DNA of 64,000 nt from Candidatus Helarchaeota archaeon (GCA_019058315.1 JAHPZH010000007.1:62001-126000); one strand, 5' to 3'; positions 37,133-46,721 are shown, counted from the first letter of the stretch. A program made the numbers and translations. Notes: generated from the letters alone by a model not told the origin.

Positions 37133-37849
37133 ATGTTTACATCTACCCCTAATTATACTTCTATATTTTATATTATAGCAATAATTTGGTTTATATTAGT
37201 TGTAATTTTGATCAATTTAATTATTAAAAATAAATTAACCTATGTCGATGAATTTAGACAGAAGTTCGTTTCAGGAATTTTCTTTTTAATAATAACTCTG
37301 ACTATTATGTTAATTGCTCAAATTGCTCTTCAAATACCACAAGAAATCATGAGTATATTAATTGGGTCTATTATTTTTACGCTTATTGGGTTCGAAACAT
37401 TAACACTTATTGGAATATCCCAATTAATTGATTATATTTCCTCGATAATTGATTTTGAAATAAAAAATAAAAAAAGGAATGCTATTTTAAGTTCTATTCT
37501 CATAACCATAATTCTTACTATTATATATGCAATAAATAATTTACATAATGTTGCTCAGATAAATTATGTATTTGTAGTTCCAATAGGGATTTTCTGTTTC
37601 TATTTTGCTACTATATATACTTTTTTATTACATCAAGAGATGAAAAAAATCAATCTAAATATTCTCCTATATATAGCACTGGTTTTTTTAACTATTACTA
37701 CAGTTTCAACTTCCATACCATTTGTAAATTTCATATCTGACCCTTTTTTTTATGTTATTGTTTTCTTTTGCTTTATTGGATTTGACATAATTTTAATTAT
37801 TGGATATTTAGATTTTAAAAACAAAATAAATAAGGGATTAGCAAAATAA
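37133..37849 (+). CDS. Polytopic membrane protein, 238 residues
   Basis: About seven hydrophobic segments, near residues 10-30, 45-65, 70-100, 120-140, 145-168, 175-200 and 205-230, with short Lys/Asn-rich loops. No transporter or enzyme motif and no family recognised. It stands between long non-coding gaps. Confidence 0.7.
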   Translation: MFTSTPNYTSIFYIIAIIWFILVVILINLIIKNKLTYVDEFRQKFVSGIFFLIITLTIMLIAQIALQIPQEIMSILIGSIIFTLIGFETLTLIGISQLIDYISSIIDFEIKNKKRNAILSSILITIILTIIYAINNLHNVAQINYVFVVPIGIFCFYFATIYTFLLHQEMKKINLNILLYIALVFLTITTVSTSIPFVNFISDPFFYVIVFFCFIGFDIILIIGYLDFKNKINKGLAK

Positions 37850-38034
37850 GTAATGATTTAATAAAAGCGTTTAAACTATTACTTGATAATATTTTTTCTA
37901 GAAGTGGAGAAATACTTGGTGAAAATATTATCATAAAGTTAATCAAATAAAATAATTTTGTATATTTTTTATTAGTTACTTTAAACTATCTTTTATTCCT
38001 TCTGAAATGTAGAAAATCAAATCAGTGATTAGGT

Positions 38035-39123
38035 TTGAGTATTTTGGCAGAATATCGTGAAGCATTAATAAGAATTGCCAAAAAAATATCTAAATCCAGT
38101 ATGAGCATTCCAATGGATGCAAATGGAGAGCCAACAAATACATATATTGAGTATTTAAGTTTATTATTTGATCCAAACGATGCAAAAATTGTTCAAGAAC
38201 TCGAAGTTTTTCCTAAAAACATGTCTTTAACTAAATTATCAAAACATCTGGGAAAAGATAAGCAAGAGTTAATGGACTTATTAGATCCACTAAGTAAAAA
38301 AGGTGTGGTTTTTAAAATGGGAAAAACTTATGCTATTCCTGTTCCATTAGAAATTTTTGATATGCCATTCATGATAAAAGAAGTTTATGGAGGTAAAAAT
38401 GCTAAAAAATTGGCTGAATTAAGTAGAAAATTCTTTGAGGAGGAAGGATATTATAAAATTTGGGAAACTACAGAAGATGGAATTCCTAGAACTAGAATTT
38501 TAACTGTTAGTGAAAAAATTGTACCTGGCCATGAAATAATACCTCTTGATGAAGTTTATACTATTATTGAACAAAATACAAGTTTTGCCTTAGTACCTTG
38601 TCCCTGCCGAAATCGTTTCGAAATTGAAGGAAATAGAAAATGTAAGAATAAATACCCAATTCATAATTGTATATTACTTGGGGCTTTTGCAGAAAAAGTT
38701 ATCAGCATGGGTGATCCTGTAGCAAGGAGAGCCAGTAAAGTCGAAGTTACACGGTTAACGCAAGATACTGCTAAACGTGGATTAATACATACCACAGATA
38801 ATTTTATTCGTAGTAATATTCTCTGTTCTTGTTGCGAATGTTGTTGTGTAATGCTGGCAGGTCTAACGCGACCTGGGTTGGATAATCCTAGAGCAATTGC
38901 AAAAGCAAATTATATAGCACGCGTAGATAAAAGAGCATGCACAGCTTGTGAATTGTGTTTAACTAGATGTAAATTTAATGCAATTTCAATTGAAAAAACT
39001 TCAATTATCGACGAAAATAAATGTTTGGGTTGCGGGTTATGTGCTGTAACTTGTCCAAATAATGCGATTAAAATGCATAGATTAGAGAGAGAAAAAATGC
39101 CTGAAGAACAAATTTACCTTTAA
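38035..39123 (+). CDS. Winged-helix plus 4Fe-4S dicluster protein, 362 residues
   Basis: TTG start at 38035, preceded by GTGATTAGG. Residues about 45-105 look like a winged helix (KIVQELEVFPKNMSLTKL). The middle region has unusual Cys clusters: PCPCRNRF, CKNKYPIHNC and CSCCECCC. The C-terminus holds two ferredoxin-like motifs, ACTACELCLTRC and CLGCGLCAVTCP. It probably carries two [4Fe-4S] clusters plus another metal site. It could be a redox-sensing protein or an electron carrier for an unknown oxidoreductase. I cannot name the family. Confidence 0.78.
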   Translation: MSILAEYREALIRIAKKISKSSMSIPMDANGEPTNTYIEYLSLLFDPNDAKIVQELEVFPKNMSLTKLSKHLGKDKQELMDLLDPLSKKGVVFKMGKTYAIPVPLEIFDMPFMIKEVYGGKNAKKLAELSRKFFEEEGYYKIWETTEDGIPRTRILTVSEKIVPGHEIIPLDEVYTIIEQNTSFALVPCPCRNRFEIEGNRKCKNKYPIHNCILLGAFAEKVISMGDPVARRASKVEVTRLTQDTAKRGLIHTTDNFIRSNILCSCCECCCVMLAGLTRPGLDNPRAIAKANYIARVDKRACTACELCLTRCKFNAISIEKTSIIDENKCLGCGLCAVTCPNNAIKMHRLEREKMPEEQIYL

Positions 39124-39135
39124 ATTTAGATATCT

Positions 39136-39342
39136 TTATAATGCCGTTGCAAAATACATCAAGAAGAAGTGAATACTAAAACCAAATAATAATGAAATGA
39201 TCGGTACTGCAATAAACGCTCTTTTTCTAGAATATCTTGCTCCAGCAGAAACATGAACCATAAACCATATGAGGTAAGTAACTCCAATTACTAGAAAAAC
39301 AATGGCAAGTATAAGTATAATTACTAGAACCCATTCATACAT
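39136..39342 (-). CDS. Small two-helix membrane protein, 68 residues
   Basis: ATG 39342. Two hydrophobic helices (residues 3-29 and 45-66) are separated by a basic loop, SAGARYSRKRAF. The hydrophobic pattern and its position 12 nt from the convergent Fe-S gene stop favour a real gene. Function unknown. Confidence 0.55.
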   Translation of the reverse strand: MYEWVLVIILILAIVFLVIGVTYLIWFMVHVSAGARYSRKRAFIAVPIISLLFGFSIHFFLMYFATAL

Positions 39343-39717
39343 CGATAAATCACGAATTTATTACTTTTAAAAATATATTTCCAAAAGAAAATTAATAAGA
39401 TTTTGGTGCTTTTTATTTAATAGTATTTTGCATACCAGATAAGTTCTCATTTGAGGTTAGGATTCTTTAATCAAAATGATTGCATTTAATGCTTATTTTT
39501 TCTAATCTTGAAATGTCTTATGATAATATTAAGTAAAAAATCATTAATAATTATCCAAAATATTCCAATATGGTTTTAATCTTAATTAAATCATTCTTAT
39601 CCTATTAAATAATACTAAATTATATTTAAAAATGTTCAATATTTGTTGTTCTTATTTTTTTTTTAAAAAGAGTTATATTTATTTAAAATCAAATTTTTAA
39701 AAGAATTTAAATTTTGG
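39343..39717. other. AT-rich intergenic region, divergent promoters
   Basis: 375 nt between the small membrane protein gene and the MFS gene. No ORF, repeat or structured RNA recognised. Confidence 0.4.
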
Positions 39718-41397
39718 ATGTCTAGAATGGACGAAGAAAAAACTACAAATATCGAATCTATGAAAAAATTTTCAAAGGAAGAAAGAAAAAAGATTAGAGA
39801 AAAACGCAGAGCGGAACAAGGTGCTCCGACAAAGATGAATAGATATTTATATTTCGTACTTTTCTTTGCATCAATCGTTAATTTTTTTGATAACTGGTGC
39901 ACTCTTGCCATTACTATTGCAATGGGGAATTTTTCAGGAGCAATAGATATATTAGGAATATTATTAAAAGAAGATCTTTTCTCCTACTTCGGCATCACTG
40001 GATCACCAATTACAATGGGGATTATTCTCTCAATTGCGGGTACTGGAGTAGTTGCTGCTGTTTCCTTTAGGTATTTGGGTGATAAATATGGGAGACGACC
40101 CTTGGTTCTCTGGACTTCTGTGTTTTTTATATTATTTTCAATTTTGACTGGGCTTTCACCACCAAGTTCTCAAGGGTTAATTATGTTCCTTATTTTTAGG
40201 ATAGCATCCAATTATTTTCTCTCTGCGGACATTGTCATAGTTATTATGGCAGAAGAAGCCCCAGATAGCATCCGGGGGCGTTTGATTGGGACAGTGCTTG
40301 CTTTAGGAACGATGGGAGGATCTGTTTGTGGAATAATTCAATCAATGAGCATTCATATTGATCTCGGAGGAGTTATATTAAAAACGTGGCAAAGCATGTT
40401 TTTCCTAACCATTATAGGATATATATTTGTGATTCCTCTGTATTTCTTTTTAAAGGAGACTAATAGATTCAAATCCATGAAAAAATATGAAGATTGGAGG
40501 AAAAAAAAGGGATTAAAGCCAAAAATTGGTTGGTTAGCCCCACTAAAAAGGCAATACATACGCGGGATGGTCGCAGGTTGTGTTATTGGGTTCTTAGGAA
40601 ATTTAATTTATTTTGCTCAAATAACTTTTTTCGCTTTATTTTACAATAAGGAATTGGGAATGTCGCCAGAAATGGTTGGATTAGCGTCGCTGCCATCAAC
40701 ACTTGGAGCGGCATTGGGATATTTTCTAGGAGGTCCTATCGTTGATCGATGGGGACGTATACCAACTATTCATCGTTTCGGTACAATTGCTATGGTTTCT
40801 ACCTTCTTTTTCACAGTTCCAGCGATATTCGTCATTCCTGGGTTGTCGAACCCATTGGCCATTTTATTCATATTAATTGGTGCAGTTGCTGGTATTTTTT
40901 GCTTGACCATAACAGTCACTGCTGGAGCAGTAGTTGGAATGGAGTTATTTCCCACTCACATTAGAAGTACTGCTGCAGGTTGGGTGGGGGCTATTTCTAG
41001 AGGAGCAGTAATTGTAGCTCCTTTATTAACGATGTGGGGAGCCGAAAAAATTGGCGGTTTAGGATTATCGTACATGTTCATGTTCTTTTTAACAGCGTAC
41101 ACTTCAATTAGCATCATGTTTTCGGTATATTTATTAATTCCGGAAAGTAAAGGTCGTCAGCTTGAAGAAATTGTTGCTACTGAGATTTATACCAAAATGA
41201 AGAGAAGTAAGGATTATAATAAACCATATATCTTCTATACCTTGGGATTTGTGACATTAACCGCATGTTCTATAATATTTGGACTGACAACTGGTGCACC
41301 AATTTTAAATGTAATAATCATGGTTGGAATTTTTGCTACATTATCTGGCAGTTGTTTCCTAATAGTTGTAAAAGCAAGAAGTATGATTACTGAATGA
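39718..41397 (+). CDS. MFS transporter, sugar/metabolite:H+ symporter type
   Basis: The 559-residue protein has about 12 transmembrane helices after a charged cytosolic N-terminus (residues 1-40). MFS signatures include GDKYGRRPLVLW (motif A), EEAPDSIRGRLIGT between helices 4 and 5 and the second-half motif VDRWGRIPT. ELFPTHIRSTAAGW resembles the sugar-porter and aromatic-acid/phosphate symporter families. Two extra hydrophobic segments at the C-terminus suggest 14 helices. Substrate unknown. Confidence 0.87.
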   Translation: MSRMDEEKTTNIESMKKFSKEERKKIREKRRAEQGAPTKMNRYLYFVLFFASIVNFFDNWCTLAITIAMGNFSGAIDILGILLKEDLFSYFGITGSPITMGIILSIAGTGVVAAVSFRYLGDKYGRRPLVLWTSVFFILFSILTGLSPPSSQGLIMFLIFRIASNYFLSADIVIVIMAEEAPDSIRGRLIGTVLALGTMGGSVCGIIQSMSIHIDLGGVILKTWQSMFFLTIIGYIFVIPLYFFLKETNRFKSMKKYEDWRKKKGLKPKIGWLAPLKRQYIRGMVAGCVIGFLGNLIYFAQITFFALFYNKELGMSPEMVGLASLPSTLGAALGYFLGGPIVDRWGRIPTIHRFGTIAMVSTFFFTVPAIFVIPGLSNPLAILFILIGAVAGIFCLTITVTAGAVVGMELFPTHIRSTAAGWVGAISRGAVIVAPLLTMWGAEKIGGLGLSYMFMFFLTAYTSISIMFSVYLLIPESKGRQLEEIVATEIYTKMKRSKDYNKPYIFYTLGFVTLTACSIIFGLTTGAPILNVIIMVGIFATLSGSCFLIVVKARSMITE

Positions 41398-41640
41398 TTA
41401 TAAAAAAATTTTAGATTATCTAGTAAAATTGAAAAAAAATAAATTGCTTAGAAATTTTATTAGACTCGAGAAATACATTAATTAAACCATTATAAAAATA
41501 AAAAACATACAATTCTTAATTTCCATTGCTTAAATAATTAATAATAATCTTAAAATTTCAAATCTTTATTTTAAACTTGTACATTTTAAATTATTCAAAT
41601 AATTTTAATATTAGCAATTATTAACAATATTGCGAAACCA

Positions 41641-42597
41641 GTGCTACCCATAAAGGAACAATTTTACGATTCCTATTTAAGTTCCAATAAGGGTGCCAAA
41701 GGATGCCGCTCAACTGAAATAAGATGTGATCTTTTGCATTTTCTCAATAAAATAATTAAAGGACAAATAGATGATACGGTGCATAGGAGATTTATAAAAT
41801 TCTCGAAGGGTTTGTTTATGAATGGAGGCCCTGTTTTATTAGCAAAAAAAGCTAAAAATAATGTACTATCTCTTAATGCTAGTTTTGATTACGAGGATTT
41901 AATTGGGGAATTTACAACGAACCATTTACCTGATGGTAATTATAAATTAACTGGTCTAATTTATACTCAACCAAGGGTTCCATTAACTGAATGTGAAACT
42001 TTGGCAAATTCAATAGGCTTAAATAGCAACTGGGAGCAGGGAAAACGTGATTTGAGAAAACTTTACCTATTAAATATAAATGAAGATAAAAAAAATTCGG
42101 AAATTAAAGAAATATATTCTAAATTAAATGAGATCTGCACATTATTATTGAATATTACTCCAAAATCGGGTAAGGTATGGAAACTCACTACTAAAGATAA
42201 AATTCCAAGCCTTAAAAAACTACAAGACACTCCTATGCCCAATTGTAAACCAGATAAAGCAGAAAAATGTAATTATCTTAAATTTTGTGAAAAAAATGGC
42301 ATTTGTGTTAACAGTAGAATTGGTTTTGTTAAAGTAAAAACTGATAAGCTTGATGAAAAAAGTATCAAGGATTTCATCGATTTATTTACGCCCGATTTCA
42401 ATGGGAAAGTTCCAACTGATTTTACTGAATTAGTTCTAGCAAATCAATATATGATTGAAGATTTTGAAGATCCACCCAATAAAGATAAATTAAAACCTAA
42501 AGAATTACGTGAAAAAATTATTAAAAAGGGATTTATTAATCGAATTCTTCTGATAGATAAAAAAGAGATAGTAAATAAAGTCGAATTTAAGGTCTAA
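41641..42597 (+). CDS. Hypothetical protein with Cys motif, 318 residues
   Basis: GTG start at 41641; no clear SD is visible, so the mRNA could be leaderless. The middle contains a Cys-containing segment CKPDKAEKCNYLKFCEKNGIC (about residues 202-222) that could bind zinc. The rest is mixed, Lys-rich and soluble. Family not recognised. It is isolated by a 243-nt gap from the MFS gene and convergent with the second MFS gene. Confidence 0.65.
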   Translation: MLPIKEQFYDSYLSSNKGAKGCRSTEIRCDLLHFLNKIIKGQIDDTVHRRFIKFSKGLFMNGGPVLLAKKAKNNVLSLNASFDYEDLIGEFTTNHLPDGNYKLTGLIYTQPRVPLTECETLANSIGLNSNWEQGKRDLRKLYLLNINEDKKNSEIKEIYSKLNEICTLLLNITPKSGKVWKLTTKDKIPSLKKLQDTPMPNCKPDKAEKCNYLKFCEKNGICVNSRIGFVKVKTDKLDEKSIKDFIDLFTPDFNGKVPTDFTELVLANQYMIEDFEDPPNKDKLKPKELREKIIKKGFINRILLIDKKEIVNKVEFKV

Positions 42598-42629
42598 CGG
42601 TTAAGTTTTTTTTAGAATCTTTATTTTTT

Positions 42630-43928
42630 TTAACCCTCAATCCCTGGTAATGTTTCTTTTATTCTCATAAAAAGTGGGAGCGAAATAATGAAGAATATAG
42701 GCGCAAAAGCAAATATTACGGGCAAACCAAAGACAGTTGCAACTATTCCACCTATTAACGAGCCTATGACTTGAGAAAGAGTATTAGTTATATTTAATAT
42801 TCCTAAAAATTTCCCTCTTTTTTCTTCTGGTAATAAATCTTGATTCCAAGCATTAAGAGGCGTAAGAACTCCAAGTAATACTGTTAAAATTAATGAAAAG
42901 GCAAAAACATATAAAATAAGAATTGGTTCGGTAGTAGATAAAAAAGGAACGATAAAGAATCCAAGGCTAGATATCATTATTACTGGAGTTATGAATTTCT
43001 TACGGCCATATTTATCAGCATATTTTCCTAATAAATACATCATTATGAAAGTGAATGGAGCGGCTACTCCAAGTATAATAACCATTGTAATTGTAGAAAA
43101 CCCCAGATCAAAAATGTATATGAATAAAAATGGCAGAATGATATAGACGCCTGAATTAAAAACTGTAAAGGCTAAAACAAATTTATAAAATTCGCGATTC
43201 TTTTTAAACTCTTCAATATTAAATATTTCTTTAAATTCTTGAAAAAATGGTTTCTTCGGTGGTAATTCTGAAACTGGTTTTTCTTTAATGAATAAGAAAC
43301 CTATAAAAGAAGCTATAAAAAATACTATTCCTCCTATTGAAAGTATGAAAATATATCCTTCTCTAGTTATAATAGTTCTTGGCCACCTAAAAATATCTGG
43401 AATCCCAAAAATTGCATTAAGTATCAAAGTAGATGCGACTCCAACAACTAAACCGATATTTCCAAGTATATTAACGATTCCGTTTGCTCTACCACGATAT
43501 TCAATATCCATTAAATCTGGGATAAGAGCTCTTTGTGCAACATAATATGAGTTAGATGCAATTCCGATAGCAATAACATCAATTATCACTGCCGTTATGT
43601 AATTTTGCGAAAATGGATATATAATCATTGAAATCCCCGCTAATAAACCACCGAATAATAGAAATGGTCTTCTTCTTCCATACTTCGATCGCGAGTTATC
43701 ACTTAATATCCCTAAAAATAGATGAGATAAAAGACCTGCAAGGGCAGAAAAAGTCACCATGATTGAAATAAATATGTATTGTAAGTTGAGAACATAGTCC
43801 AAGAAAGTATTAAATATTTGTGCTTCGAGATAACCAAAAATTTGAGCTGCCGCATATAAAATTCCAATTATCATAATTTGAGAGATAAGGAAACGGCTTA
43901 ATTTTTTTTCTCCATCTTTTAATTCCAT
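42630..43928 (-). CDS. MFS transporter, GPH (sugar:cation symporter)-like
   Basis: Eleven to twelve transmembrane helices. The loop after helix 2 reads GILSDNSRSKYGRRRPFLLFG, the pattern of GPH-type sugar:cation symporters. The second half has KYADKYGRKKF. The frame opens at 43961, overlapping the upstream nreA gene, but ATG 43928 (MELKDGEKK) starts 1 nt after the nreA stop with AAGGTT upstream. I therefore prefer 43928, which implies translational coupling with nreA. Substrate unknown. Confidence 0.85.
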   Translation of the reverse strand: MELKDGEKKLSRFLISQIMIIGILYAAAQIFGYLEAQIFNTFLDYVLNLQYIFISIMVTFSALAGLLSHLFLGILSDNSRSKYGRRRPFLLFGGLLAGISMIIYPFSQNYITAVIIDVIAIGIASNSYYVAQRALIPDLMDIEYRGRANGIVNILGNIGLVVGVASTLILNAIFGIPDIFRWPRTIITREGYIFILSIGGIVFFIASFIGFLFIKEKPVSELPPKKPFFQEFKEIFNIEEFKKNREFYKFVLAFTVFNSGVYIILPFLFIYIFDLGFSTITMVIILGVAAPFTFIMMYLLGKYADKYGRKKFITPVIMISSLGFFIVPFLSTTEPILILYVFAFSLILTVLLGVLTPLNAWNQDLLPEEKRGKFLGILNITNTLSQVIGSLIGGIVATVFGLPVIFAFAPIFFIISLPLFMRIKETLPGIEG

Positions 43929-43929
43929 T

Positions 43930-45204
43930 CTAATAAACCTTCTTCCTTTGAACATAATCAAAAAGAGTTTTTTGGTATTTGACTTGTTCGATTATTTTGC
44001 TATTGTTAATCCAATGTTTTAATGAAACTTGAAAAGCTTTACCTATTTCTTTTAAAGCTGAATTTACATCACTAAAGACTTTAGGTTGGTTTTTAAAAGC
44101 TTTCCTTACAGTTTCTCGAATAACCCAGACTCCTAATGGAACTATATAACCAGAAGATACTTCTCGAAATACGATACACGTTGCTTGTCTTCTAATTTTA
44201 TTTAAAAATTCTGCGACTCCTAATCTTGCAGCATAGTATGCACCTGTAACATTCGAGGCATAGTTCTTTCGACCTTGATAGAATTCATAATCATCCATTA
44301 TCACTGGTGAGCTGCTTGGATTAAAAGAAGATTTGGGATTCCAAGTTTCTAACATCTCAAATGACCATTCTTTAGGTATAAGGAGGATTTGAAAATGATT
44401 ATCAAAATGTCTTCCTGTGAAAAGAAAATATTGAGAAATTTGGGGATAATCTTTGATCTTGTCAATTACTCGCTTCGAAATTGTATCATCTGTGGCAGTT
44501 ATAGCCCATCTTGTAGGAACTAATTTTCTATTATCCTTTATTCCAAGTAGACCTGCTGATAAGATACGCATAACTTGGGTTACTGTTAAATTGTGGTCAT
44601 AAAGATAATTTACTGCATTAACTGCTTTAAAATCTGTATCTGATACTGCTTTATCAACGGGACGGTCAATTACTGGATTTTCAGCAACTCGAATTTTTTT
44701 TAATGTACCTGAAGGACCAATAGGGGGTGAATGTGAATCATACATCATTCTAAATGATGGTTCTTTTTCTAATTGAACTTCTGTGTCAACTTTTTTTGAA
44801 GATTGAATTATTTCTTGAGAAATATCAAGCAATTTACTGTCTGTGATTTTATTTACATTCATACGGAAAGAAGTTCTTAATAATGAGGTTCTAAATTTTA
44901 CTAGATCTTCAATTCTTTGATCAATCCACCCTAGTTCTGGTTCATCTAAAATTTTTATTGAATCTGTTTCAATAGTCATAGGATTTATCATAGGTCCAAT
45001 CAAGACATTTGGATATGACTGTCGACCAACAAAGAATGAGGGTGGACTAGCTCCTTCAAAATCCTTCTTTATTGAAATTCGTTTTAAGGGAATTATGGCT
45101 TGCTGCTTTAGAATTATTGGACATTGTGTTTTACCACATAACATTCTGGAGCCTTTACATCTTGCACAAAGTCCCGCCTTAGATGCATCTGGTGGACGAA
45201 CCAT
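43930..45204 (-). CDS. nreA: DNA repair protein NreA
   Basis: The 424-residue product matches the archaeal Nre family. It has an N-terminal zinc finger (C13xxC16, C23, C28) and family patches such as SPPSFFVGRQSYPNV, GPSGTLKKIRVAENP and TGAYYAARLGVAEFL. Near the C-terminus QKTLFDYV is a degenerate PIP box (Q-x-x-L-x-x-Y-V) expected to bind PCNA, as reported for haloarchaeal and other NreA proteins. The family protects against DNA damage; its biochemistry is not settled. It is coupled to a downstream transporter gene. Confidence 0.9.
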   Translation of the reverse strand: MVRPPDASKAGLCARCKGSRMLCGKTQCPIILKQQAIIPLKRISIKKDFEGASPPSFFVGRQSYPNVLIGPMINPMTIETDSIKILDEPELGWIDQRIEDLVKFRTSLLRTSFRMNVNKITDSKLLDISQEIIQSSKKVDTEVQLEKEPSFRMMYDSHSPPIGPSGTLKKIRVAENPVIDRPVDKAVSDTDFKAVNAVNYLYDHNLTVTQVMRILSAGLLGIKDNRKLVPTRWAITATDDTISKRVIDKIKDYPQISQYFLFTGRHFDNHFQILLIPKEWSFEMLETWNPKSSFNPSSSPVIMDDYEFYQGRKNYASNVTGAYYAARLGVAEFLNKIRRQATCIVFREVSSGYIVPLGVWVIRETVRKAFKNQPKVFSDVNSALKEIGKAFQVSLKHWINNSKIIEQVKYQKTLFDYVQRKKVY

Positions 45205-45423
45205 TGTGTAAATCTCATTTTTTGTAAATTAATCTTCAAATTTATTAATTAAAAATGAATTTTAAATATATATTATATAATACTCCATTAGATAATTAAG
45301 ATTTAAATATTTTTTTTTGTCAAGTCTCCAATTCTTCATAGTTTTCACAAACATCTTTCTAATTCTCTATTAATTTGCATTAATTTTCTATATTTTTATT
45401 TTATTTTGGTACTGATCATAATG

Positions 45424-45431
45424 TTTATATA
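45424..45431 (+). promoter_or_regulatory. TATA box of the padR operon
   Basis: TTTATATA lies directly upstream of, and overlaps the first base of, two palindromic operator copies, about 61 nt before the padR start. The spacing suits an archaeal core promoter with a short leader. Confidence 0.5.
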
Positions 45432-45448
45432 GTGTGTATTACACAGTA
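45430..45448 (+). promoter_or_regulatory. PadR operator copy 1 (imperfect)
   Basis: TAGTGTGT-ATT-ACACAGTA, an inverted repeat with one mismatch relative to copy 2. It overlaps the end of the TATA box, so binding would block TBP/TFB or polymerase. Confidence 0.65.
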
Positions 45449-45457
45449 CGTACTAGA

Positions 45458-45476
45458 TAGTGTGTCATACACACTA
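45458..45476 (+). promoter_or_regulatory. PadR operator copy 2 (perfect palindrome)
   Basis: TAGTGTGT-CAT-ACACACTA, perfect 8-bp half-sites with a 3-bp spacer. It is centred 28 bp after copy 1, just before the padR start. The TGT..ACA form resembles known PadR-family sites; autorepression is inferred. Confidence 0.7.
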
Positions 45477-45491
45477 AAATAAAAATGCATT

Positions 45492-45860
45492 GTGAGTGAA
45501 ATGTCGAAGAAAAAAGAATCAATTGAAGATATAATAGACAATTGGAAGAAACAACTTAGGAAAGGTAGCCTAGAATTAGCAATTTTATCTCATATAAAAA
45601 AGGAAGCTGGAGAAGCTTATGGATATATTCTTATTAAAAATTTTAAAGAAGCTGGTATTGAAACTGATGGAAGCACTATTTACCCATTATTGAGGAGACT
45701 TACAAATAAAGGATTAATACAGACAGTTGAAAAATCTAAGGAACAAAAAAAGCATTTTAAAATAACAAATGTAGGAATACAAGTTCTCGATGAATTATTA
45801 GAAGAATGGAAGACCTATTATGCAAAAATTAATCATTTTATAAAAAATGGAGGATTATAA
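45492..45860 (+). CDS. PadR-family transcriptional regulator
   Basis: The 122-residue product has the PadR winged helix: KGSLELAILSHIKKEAGEAYGYILIKN, then the recognition helix region GSTIYPLLRRLTNKGLI and the wing QKKHFKIT. A C-terminal helix for dimerisation follows. GTG 45492 and ATG 45501 are both possible starts. Two operator copies immediately upstream suggest autoregulation. The stop codon directly precedes the ATG of a HAAS-type membrane protein, the usual PadR partner in bacteria. Confidence 0.9.
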   Translation: MSEMSKKKESIEDIIDNWKKQLRKGSLELAILSHIKKEAGEAYGYILIKNFKEAGIETDGSTIYPLLRRLTNKGLIQTVEKSKEQKKHFKITNVGIQVLDELLEEWKTYYAKINHFIKNGGL

Positions 45861-46508
45861 ATGAAGAAACAAAGTGAAAAAATTCTAAATGATTATTTAA
45901 AACAGGTAAGAGATTCATTGGAATATATGCCTAAACCTGAAGTGGAAGATAGAATAAACACAATCAGAGCTCATATTTTAGACGCTATTGAAGATCAAAA
46001 AGGAGAACTGCCAGAAGAAGAAATTATTGGAAAAGCAATAAAGGAACTTGGCATTAAAATTAAACCAAAGCGTAGAGTAAAAGACGTAATAGGCGACTTA
46101 GTAGGATGTGGAATTTTTGGACTTATCCTATTATTCTTAGATTGGATATATTTTTATCCAACTTTTAAATACAATGTCTCAATTCCATATTTTATAATTA
46201 TATTTCCTGTTGCCTGCGCATTAGCTATTTGGGACTTTTTTGTTAAACCAAGACTAACCGATCCTCGATACAACCTAATATTTGCTTGGAGCTTTTTTCC
46301 AATATTAATAATTGAAATGATATACCTTGAGTTACCAGACCCTATTCCCTTGGTTGCCCCATTGGTTTATGGAATTTTATTGACAATTATGACTATATTA
46401 TCGCTAGTAATACCAGAGGAAATTATTGAAAAACAATGCCCTAAGTGTGGTGAAACCTTACCTAAAAAAGCAAGATTTTGTCTAATTTGTGGTGAAGAAC
46501 AAGAATAA
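45861..46508 (+). CDS. HAAS-domain membrane protein with C-terminal zinc ribbon
   Basis: Residues 1-75 resemble the HAAS/DUF1700 helical domain that accompanies PadR regulators (LNDYLKQVRDSLEYMPKPEV). Four to five hydrophobic segments follow (about residues 80-185). The tail is a zinc ribbon, CPKCGETLPKKARFCLICG. It starts immediately after the padR stop and is certainly in its operon. It is a probable membrane sensor or effector of the PadR system; the ligand is unknown. Confidence 0.8.
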   Translation: MKKQSEKILNDYLKQVRDSLEYMPKPEVEDRINTIRAHILDAIEDQKGELPEEEIIGKAIKELGIKIKPKRRVKDVIGDLVGCGIFGLILLFLDWIYFYPTFKYNVSIPYFIIIFPVACALAIWDFFVKPRLTDPRYNLIFAWSFFPILIIEMIYLELPDPIPLVAPLVYGILLTIMTILSLVIPEEIIEKQCPKCGETLPKKARFCLICGEEQE

Positions 46509-46662
46509 TAATTAATAAATACACATTTTCTTTTTTTTTATGAAAATTTTTTAAGAATGAATTATAAAAATAATAGTAAATTTCCATTGGAAAAAACAAA
46601 TTATTAAGAGTTTATTCTTATATTTTTCGTAAGATTTTTAAGGGAGGAACTCTTTCTAACTT

Positions 46663-46686
46663 TTAAATCTTTCGATAAAGATTTAA
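46663..46686 (+). promoter_or_regulatory. Perfect palindrome/hairpin upstream of TFB gene
   Basis: TTAAATCTTT-CGAT-AAAGATTTAA, 10 perfect base pairs with a 4-nt loop, ends 21 nt before the GAGGTG SD of the TFB gene. It could be an operator in DNA or a hairpin in the mRNA leader. Confidence 0.4.
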
Positions 46687-46707
46687 GTAAAGTTTATTCT
46701 GTTTTTT

Positions 46708-46713
46708 GAGGTG
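46708..46713 (+). promoter_or_regulatory. SD GAGGTG deciding the ATT start of TFB
   Basis: GAGGTG at 46708-46713, then 8 nt, then ATT 46722. The GTG inside it (46711) is in another frame that stops after 13 codons. Confidence 0.55.
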
Positions 46714-46721
46714 TTTCTAAA

